This document shows positions 47,553 through 57,821 of a stretch of 64,000 bases of DNA, one piece after another. Below the pieces are notes generated by a model that saw only the letters and a list, made by a program, of their open reading frames with translations, made no database searches and was not told where the DNA came from. The stretch lies in NCBI GenBank assembly GCA_024349245.1, contig JALDNG010000005.1, positions 22,145,511 through 22,209,510 of the forward strand, written 5' to 3'. The DNA is from Neodontobutis hainanensis (lineage: Eukaryota; Chordata; Actinopteri; Gobiiformes; Odontobutidae). The stretch's first letter is position 1. Each line of letters starts with the position of its first letter. The position numbers and the translations under genes are program-made.

Positions 47553-50500
47553 TATACAGTATATATATACTGTATATACTGTATATATATTATATATATA
47601 CTGTATATACTGTATATATATTATATATATAATGACATGGAGCAAATGGACCAAAGCTAGGTTTATAAAAAGTCATTTATAAAAAACTTTCTTTTTGATC
47701 TGTCAAACATGAGAAAAAGAGAACCAGTCAGACAAATGATGAGGTGGCATGACATTTCCCAGTGATGTGTTGTTCTTTGTAGCAAATGAGACCAAAATCT
47801 TTGGATGGGTATACATTGAGACAATCACGTGGGAGGACAGACTAGAATCATATCATAATGTGATAGAAAGAAGGGAGAATCATGCTCCTAAGATAGAAAG
47901 TGTTATGATTCAGTCTAGGTACACCGACCAACAGAGTGAAGCGGTTTGAAAAGCAAGAGCGAAAGTGCAGACTCTATCAGAGCGGGGTCAACAACAAACT
48001 TGCACAGACAAGAACCTAAAATGCAGTAAAGAGTTTGATGTTAAGACATTTACCTTAACTTATTTTATGTGTTTGCAGCGGTTGTGTTCATTTAAATGTT
48101 TTATTAAAATGTTAAATAGTTGTTGACTGTGTATTCTTTCTAACAAAAACATTCATAATTTTTTTTTATGAAAACACTGAATAAAAAATACTTGACAGCA
48201 CAAAAACATTTCACAATTGCTTAATTGGGAAACAAACACTCTGAGTAATAGTACCATTAGAGTAATTTGGGAGCCATAAGCCTCTTTTAAGAGAGCAGAA
48301 TTTTTGATACAGGACGGAATTCCCATCACAGCTTTAAAGTACACAGTACTACATCATCTCTGACTCCAAACATGCTCTAAACAGTGAATATACACTTCTC
48401 CCATCAGGTTGACGCTACAGTGTACCAATGTTAGACTGAAACAAGCTTTTGTTCACCGGTCATCCTAAAAATGAATAAGGCTCATGATCAAATGGTGTAA
48501 AAATACAAATGAGTGAAAAATACAATAAAATAAGAATGAGTGATGAGATATTTTGAATCTATGTTGAGTGTTTGTCCCTCACCTACATTCTATGATATAA
48601 TGTAAATGGAGCAGCTGTGTTTTATGCAAGACAGATTTCAGATTTATTTTCTGACGAAAATTAAATGACCATATAATAGTATGAAATACTATTATAAATT
48701 TCATCTATTATTATAAAAATAGATGAAAACACCAGTGCTACTGCTATAAATATGATTCTGTTTGTGCTGAGATTAAATTGCTAATTCCCCGAGTGCTGTG
48801 TTGAGGATGATGAAGAGATCCTCTTGCGGACCTCAGTCCACAGCCACGCTCACATAGGAGGGATGTGAGGTGGCAGTGAATAATGAAGGCTGCAGCCCAG
48901 GAATGGGCTGCGGGGTTCTGACACAGGTGGAAGTGCTCCACTCTTATATGTCTCTGAGAGGCCATTTGGAGGAGGAAAGTAGATGTTTGGCCCTGCAGCA
49001 GGCTGACCACAGATGATCGATGAGCAGGCCTTAAGTGTGGGGTGGGCTATGGGGGTTTAGCTCAGTACTCTTGGAACCACTCTGAGCGCTATCTAGTTGG
49101 CAGCAACTCTGCACAAGTACACACCTGAGAAAACACAAGCTTAACTCTTGTGTTCTTTTCATTTCATGTTAAACAATTTGGTGTTCCCGATCAAAAAGAC
49201 TCATCATAAAAAGTGTAATAAGTTCTTGTGAACTTTTTGAACTTCTATTTGTTATTTATGGCCTGATCTGAGCTTATACATCTTGAATTTGAGATCTAAA
49301 AACATAATTCATGGATTATTTTGACTATAACAAATAATCAAATGGTACATCCTCCAAAATACTCAATAAACTCCAATACATACAAAACTCTGCTCCTCAC
49401 AGACACCTGCGTACACATCACATCTCTGCTTCAAAAATTTCCCTAGCTCCCCATCCCCCAACGCATACAGTTCAAAGTCCTCCCCATCACCTTCAAAGCT
49501 CTCCTGGCCCTCTCCTACCTCACAGACCTACTCCAACGCAACACTTCCTCTGGCACCCTCTCAAAGCCAACCTCCTGTCCCTCCTCTGCAGGACCAAGCT
49601 CCCAACCTGGGGAGTAAGAGCCTTCTCCATTGCTGTCCCCACCCTCTGGAACTCACTGCCTCAACACCTCCGTGATTGCACGGTGATCTATACAGAATTG
49701 TTTTTAATGTTTAATATTTTAATCGCTTATGTTCTAATATTGTCATTTTCTGTTTTATCCCCATTAGTGTCTTAAAAAGCACTATATAATTAAAATGTAA
49801 AATTATTATTACTATTATTACTATTATTATTATTATTATTATTTTTATTAGATGAAACATAGTATACTGTTTATCACAGACTGCTTTGGCTCAAAGTTAC
49901 AAAGACCTTTGTATAGAACCATACAAACTTTTTATACAGTCCAGGGCTCTAGACTAACATGACTTTTTAATATCAAATAATGTTTTATCAAATAACGTTT
50001 TTATTTGCTCATATATGAGCCGACGGTAATGAGATGAGACAAATGAGGCCTTCACTGTTCAAACTGTTGTCTCTATGAGCCTGTAGGCTCATTTCAATGT
50101 GCAGAATTCGGGCAGGTTTTGCCGGGAAATCAACCCAGATGTAATGTAGTGCACGCTCCCGTGTACAGATCTGATTTTCCAGTACAGCCACCATTAGTGA
50201 GCTCAAAAAAAATAAAAAACAATCAACGCTTTAACGAGCAAGGCCACAAAGGAAAACAGGAGTGTGACTGACATCGTGGGAAGAGTGAACATAGGCAGAG
50301 TGGAGAGAACTGAGGTCTACTTTGGGGATATATATAGGTGCTGGTCATATAATTAGAATATCATCAAAAAGTTGATTTATTTCACTAATTCCATTCAAAA
50401 AGTGAAACTTGTATATTATATTCACTTATTACACACAGACACATATTTTTTAAATGTTTATTTCTTTTAATTTTGATAATTATAATTGACAATTAAGGAG

Positions 50501-53500
50501 AATCCCAAATTCAGTATCTCAGAAAATTAGAATATTGTGAAAAGGTTCAATATTGAAGACCCCTGCCACACTCTAATCAGCTAAAATAACTCAAAACCCC
50601 TGCAAAGGCCTTTAAATAGTCTCTCAGTCTAGTTTAGAAGGCTACACAATCACGGGGAAGACTTCTGACTCGACAGTTGTCCAAAAGACAACCATTGACA
50701 CCCTGCACAAGGAGAGCAAGACACAAAAGGTCATTGCAAAAGAGGCTGGCTGTTCACAGAGCTCTGTGTCCAAGCAACTACTAGCACAGACGTATGTGAG
50801 ACATGGGTTTCAGCTGTCGCATTCCTTGTGTCAGGCCACTCATGAACAACAGACAGCATCAGAAGCGTCTCGTCTGGGCTTTCATTTTCCAACAGGACTT
50901 GGCACCTGCACACAGTTCCAAAGCAACCAGTACCTGGTTAAGGGACCATGGTATCCCTGTTCTAAATTGGCCAGCAAACTCACCTTAACCTCACAGAAAA
51001 TCTATGAGGTATTGTGAAGAGGATGATGAGATATGCCAGACACAACAATGCAGAAGAGCTGAAGGTCACTATCAGAGCAACCTGGGCTCTCATAACACCT
51101 GAGCAGTGCCACAGACTGATCGGCTCAATGCCACACCACATTTCTGCAGTAATTCAGGCAAAAGGAGCCCCAACTAAGTATTGAGTGCTGTACATGCTCA
51201 TACTTTTCATGTTCATACTTTTCAGTAAGCCAAGATTTCTAAAAATCCTTTTTTTGTATAGGTCTTAAGTAATATTCAAAGGTATGGGCTAATGCTAACT
51301 CTGTGGCATTATGGGGTTACACTTTGCCAGTGACTCTTTGGGAATACATTGTTACTTTCGTTGGCTCACTTGTTCAACAACCTTCATCCAGGAATAACGT
51401 GATCCATAACAACTTTATAAATGTAGCCAGGATGTAATTGTTATCACAGTCCATCTAATGGTAATTCTGTCACATGTCTGACATTCATTGTCTCGTTATA
51501 TTTACTTTATGCTAATTTACTGGACTTGCTACCAATAATGTCACATTGACTGGTCACAGTCTTGTAGTTGCGGAACAATTGAACTTTTTATTAGCTAATC
51601 TATACTACCGCTGTCTGTTTTTTACTCACTATCAATTAAAATGTGGTAAACAAACAGTCCTTTAGGTTTTTGTGGTCGTAGCAACAAAATTCTCATGTCT
51701 TGTGTCTGTGTCCATGGGCAGAATAAACACCATCTGATTCTCAAGGAGGAGAAACAATGGGTAGGCTAAGGGATAAGTTGGACATGGTCATGGCTCACGG
51801 TTCGATACCCACTCCTCCCGTTCATGCTCTCATAGTGTCCTTGGGTAAGACACTGGCTGATTCCCAATCTCCAGTATCCATACTTTGGATGTGGGTCCTC
51901 CAGAGTCAGCTCCTCCAAAAGCCATGCGTATTTTGGAACAGGCTTCAAGCCAAGCTGCATCATCAAGACACCCACCAATAGTTTTGCTGCTGCTTTTCTT
52001 TTCTCAAAATAAATCTTACTTCAATTACAACAATGTGCCCTTGAGGTAAATTCATGGGTGATATTTCAAAGTAAGTAAAGAAAAAGAAAAAATACATTTG
52101 TTTCTTTTCCCATATGTCCTTCCTTTTTTGCATTTTTTGCCAGTCTTATTAGACCTGCTTACAGCGAACATGTTCCAGGACAGCCCTCAATGACAGAGTG
52201 CATACAGGCAAATCTAATAATAATAATCTAATTTTCTCAGCGTTACAGTGGATGAGTGTAGACATAGGTATTGGTCTTGTCTCTGAGTGGACCATATGCA
52301 AGTGTCTATAATAATTTAGGGGTGGGGGCAAACCTGTGATTACAGCCAACACTATACAGATGCTACCAGAGCACATCTAAACTCATATGATTATTTTGTT
52401 TGGAGGCTCAGATGATTGTGAATGTACCTTTGGAGGCCTCGGTCCCATGCGCCCCACTGTCCATCAGCTCAGGCAGCCATGCCTCTTTAACAGACGATTT
52501 CAGGACGAGCCGGTTGTCCAGACTCTGAATGGGTCTGAAGTTACTGCGCAGGTACTCCACGGACTTCACATGGTCTTGCTGCTCTGTGGTGAAGATGGAA
52601 TAGAAGGCCTCCAGCTGGGAAAAGAGCACAGGTAAGACTTTGGTCTTAAAATGCCTAAGAAAATAATTAGAAGATCCTTTCAACTGTCTCTGCATTATGA
52701 CTTTAGACCATGAATGAAAAATGAGTTCACGTGTGGCTCCATGCGGTCTGTGTTTGGGAGAAGCTGTTTCACTTTGTACTAATCGAGCAACAGTATTCTA
52801 CCGAGTGACCAAGCTCCCCACTCTCACCTCATCTCTAAGAGGGCGCTTTTTGGTCATGATCACAGATGAGAGTAGGAAAGTAGGTCAACCAATAAATTTA
52901 GAGCTTAGAGTTAAGAAGACAAACACTAATAAAGTTCATTGCTATCTGTGTGAAGGCATTTGAAAAGAAATGTGATTATTTGTGCATTCTCAAAAGGACA
53001 AATTATAGATCTTTGAAACATTGCTTTTGTTTGTTTAACATACAGTGCATTGTGTTACCAGGATGTGTTTGTACAAATTATTGTTTACTGTGTTTTTAAT
53101 GTTGAAGATGGTAATATTTTTAACTTGGTATTAGTGATTTCATTGCTCCTCCCTCTCCTAGTGAGGCAAAGATGTCGTCTGCCATCAAGTAAAGACATGC
53201 CTCTGTAACTAGTTGGTACAAACTCTGTTCTGAGTGTGGAGCTCTATTTTTTAATTGTTTTATGTTTGTTTCTAGTTCCTTTCCAGTTATCAGTCTTGTC
53301 AGTTAGTTTGTCTTGTCTTTATTGTCTCTTCTCTTGAAGTTTGTCCTGGGAATGCCCGTGTTGATCTTGAGTCGTTATTTTTATAAGTGAGATTATTTTT
53401 CTTCAGTGCACGACTAACAAATAACTAATGAACGCGTTTTAACAAATTTTTGGTCTATGTGCTGCCATGAGCAATCAACAATAATTATGTTTTCTTCAAA

Positions 53501-56500
53501 AGCCTACAAGGAACTCTGAACATTTTTCTAATTGTATTGTATTTTTAAACTTTCCATATGTCCAACTCTGATTTGAATGTCTTTAAAGGCACAGACAGCA
53601 AGGAGCCTTTCTCAACGAAGCGCAGGACCAACACTCCCAACCAAGGTGAAACGCTTCCAAGGTTTGCCATCGGCACAACCACAGACTGATCATGTTGCCT
53701 GGACCTTGTGTTTCCCATTGGTTCCCTGCTTCCAGCCAAGCCTGGCTTTTGAGTAAGATCTGCAAAGTTATACAGAGTTGGCAAGGGCACAAAGATTTAA
53801 CATTACAACTTAACTTAGACATAACAGCACTTCTAGACCTTTTCCTAAATGCATAAACTATGCAATTATTAAATTTATCCCACCTTCAATACAATGATTT
53901 ATTGTCTCAATCCTTGAATTACTACCATTATTTATTTACAATGTCTAGGTTAAAATTATTATTTTTGCTACTTGTATAATGTTCTTGTATATTCTTGTGT
54001 GAGAAGGTTGTGTCGTGCCTAATTCTGAAACATTTTATTATATATAACTAATGAGAAGGACAAGATTAAAATGCCAATGAAGTCTTTATTGTTACCACAA
54101 CATCAACCCAAGCACGCTATGCCAGCCTTTATGTTACAAATAAGTAATACACCAAAATTGTTGGTCATTGTGTAGAACATGTATTAATAAAATCTTCAAA
54201 TGGACATTAAAACTATATACAAAAAAAAACGATTTACATTTCATAAATGAATTTAAGTATTTGAAATTCTTTCATGTGGTGTGGCAACCTCTGCAGGTAA
54301 GGGACCAGGCTCAAGAGACTGTAACTACTGGTCGGCTCCACCTCTGAAGGCTGCTCTCTAGGCCTTCTCTGAGCTCTTCTCCTTGGTGCCACTGTATCAA
54401 ATGATACAACACATTTTATGAAAACAGAAAAGGACTAACTTATTTACAAACCGTCATGTTATGAGACCATGAGTTCACTGTAAATATAAAATGCATGTAA
54501 ACATGGTCATTATTGCCTGAACACAGCTGTGGGTACAGCAGCAGATGTTGAAGTGCCGGCAGGGGAAGAAGCAGCAGGTTCTGGCAGAGGGGACCCAGGG
54601 TTATTGCCATCCAAAGAACCAATATACAAATATAGCTCAAATTGGGTAAAGACTGTATTTACTCACATCATTGATTTGACTTAACATGTGTGAACATATT
54701 TTTATGCATGCAAATTACAGCATGCTTCCAGTCACCTCATTTACACACATTCACTCTATGTGGGAGTAAATTCTCTAGGACAGACAAACGGGCTACTATA
54801 CCAACAGAGCTTACAGCCTCAGCCTCTCCAACCACCACCAAACCCATCCCCGGACCCCTAAATAGCTGTGGAACTGGAGGCAAGGTGGGTGAAGTGGGTG
54901 AAGGCAAGTTTGTTTGTCCTACATACTTCAGGTGGGTGGGTACATGGCCCCCAGCTTTCCCTCGCATTGATCTAAATGCTACATTTCCTTCTTTCAGGAA
55001 GTTCTGAACCTCTTTAGTCATGCACGGTTCCTTCTTTGAGAAAACACAGATGTGCTTGTTGATGGTTAACCTTTCTTGCTTGTTCTGATGTAGCAGAGAA
55101 CTACTGTATATTGTCATAAAATATGTTCCAATTGGTTCTGTAAAAGCAGTGCTGCAGTTGTAGAGTCCACAGGCCATGTTACCACCATTTTTGTAACAGG
55201 CTTCAGTGTTTTGATAACAATGCTGTATGCTGGGAAAAGGAAGAGTGATAGGCAGTCACACTGTTCCACATTTATTTTGGAAGCACACTCAGGTGTGTGG
55301 GTACTTGGACACTTTCAGGATACGCAATCAATTGTTAGTGCTATAGGAGCAAGCAGGCAGCCGAGTGCTAGCTTGGCATTAGCACTTTATCATATATAGA
55401 CGGCTAGCACAACAACAACAGTGAACCCTTGTAGCAGATATGGGATGTGTTTAACTGTTAGGATTTCTGGATTTGGTGAGCAGTGTTGATCGACTGTGGT
55501 TGCATTTGTGCACCAGTTGTTATTTACATAAATGCACAAGCCACCAACGCGGCTCTCCAGAATCTTTAGACCTTCCAGTGAGGTGAGTGGAGCGGCCTTC
55601 TAGCTTGAACGCACTGTCTGGAATTCCTGTATGAATCCAGGTTTCTGTTACAAACATAACACAGGTGTCTCAAGAAGCTGATCGCGTTGATAAAGCCAGT
55701 CTCAGCTCATCCAATTTGTTTCCCAGGGACCAAAAATTTGTCTGGGTAGCAGTCCTTTGCCTGGAGCCTTCTGTGACTAGCCAAGTGTCTTGCTCACCGA
55801 CTCTTTTGCTTGTGGTCTCTTCTTTACCTATGGCATCTGCTGTTTGGTAGGGTTATCCACAGAGAGTCCGGGGTTATTGCAGTGGGGAAGTCATTAAAGC
55901 CATTTGTTTTTGGTATTTGTCAATGTTTGAGTTTCAACATGCATACTTCCAAGCAAATCCATACAAACAACCACCATGTGCAAACTTTCAGGGAGCACTG
56001 TGCTGCTGCATCTCTGTGTGCCACCAACTTGTGTGATGATATGATGGTACATGCAGTAAAATTAGCAAACTAGACACATAACGCACAAGGTTTAGCCCCG
56101 TATCAGGAGTAGCAACAACGAAAGCCTTCAACAAACTTAACCTAATGTAGCAATATGTTCAAATTAATTATATTAAGATTAACTTAACTTTGGTCTTACT
56201 GGGGTAGAAGTATAACATACTCTATGAATGCAATGCTCACTCACCTCAAGTTGCAGCTTGGTGTAGCAGGAGAGACATTTCCATTGCATTGGAGGAGAAC
56301 CCTGTAAACTGCAGGTTTCCTGCTCTCGCGGGAGAACTTGATCAGTGAAGATAACATTGAAATAGTTAACATAGTCTGGAAACATGCCAGTGCACACAGT
56401 TGTAGAGTGGCATAGGAAGAGTGGACTCTGAGACAGTGTGGTCTGTGTAAAAGCAATGTTTGACAGTCATTCATTCACCACTTTAAGGATTTTAGGACGT

Positions 56501-57731
56501 GGGATGTGAAAAGACACCTGCAACAGTCCAGTGAAATATGAGCCAGATGCAAGGAGAAAGTGTTACAAGTCAAGTATGGCTCTGTCTTGTCACCAGCTTC
56601 AAATCAGCAAGTTATTATTGTGTCGTTACAAATGTACGCTTTAAAAAAAAAAATCCTATACCTCATCAGACAAGAGTCTTTCCTCTCCAGGTGCTACGTA
56701 CTTCTCATGCAAATATTTCTGCAGCCATGACAAACCAGATAGTGGCCACTAATTTAATTCATTCGTTTTTTTCTCCACCTTGGACTTTGTGCTCTCTGGA
56801 GAGAATGGCCCACATTACATAGTCACTAAGGCCCCTTGAGCAAAATCAGCTTTGCACTCCTTTTGCTTATGTGAGAAACACTAACCTGAGGAGCCCACTT
56901 ATAAATCGTGTTGCTCCATTCGTTTGCGCAGACTATGCACTATGCTTCCATTTAGTACCTGGAAACCTTTGGTGAAACTGGCTCTTAAACAATCTTCAGC
57001 ATTTCAGAGATTGATTAATTTATTCATTATCCAGCTTAAGGCTCAGGTGAGAAACAGTGACGCCTTTGTATTTGATTGTTTTTTTTTACTAAAACCTCAT
57101 ATATGTAAAGCAGATTTGCTAAGACTTAGCTGCCACACAATCAAACTGTGAACATTTGTCGTGCTTTGGATGGATGTTGGAGGTTGTCTCTTTCTGCATG
57201 TTGCCATTTGTCAGACACATGCTGTGTGGCAAGTGGAGAAGCAGACATGGATTTACTCAGTGTGACTGAAGTGTCATCTCCGTCTGAGCTGGCAGATTGT
57301 GTACAATGTGTTTGGGAGTGCCAGCAGTGTACAGGCAGCACTGGGAGTGCTGAGCAGTCTCACTCAGCCTTTGTTTCGTCAACATTCAGCCTTCTGTGTG
57401 TGCATAGAGTTGTCTCAACTGACTTCTGTCATTATGAAGCATTTACAGTTGGAAAATAACAAAAGATGACACAGGAATTCCTAACTAACCTTTTGTGGCA
57501 TACAGTTGACATACAGAAAGAAGCAGCAGAGCCAAATAAGTAAATACACTGAATTACTGATAAAATGTAACTTTATAACAAATGTAAAGCACAGAATCAT
57601 AACCTTGAATAAAATAATTTCAAGAATATTTACAGGAAATACTATCATGCACTATACTGTCCAACAAATGACAAATTACACAGTCATTCATTCATTTGCA
57701 CCTGCATTTTTGTGGCCACATGAACTATCTG

Positions 57732-57821
<90 letters not shown>
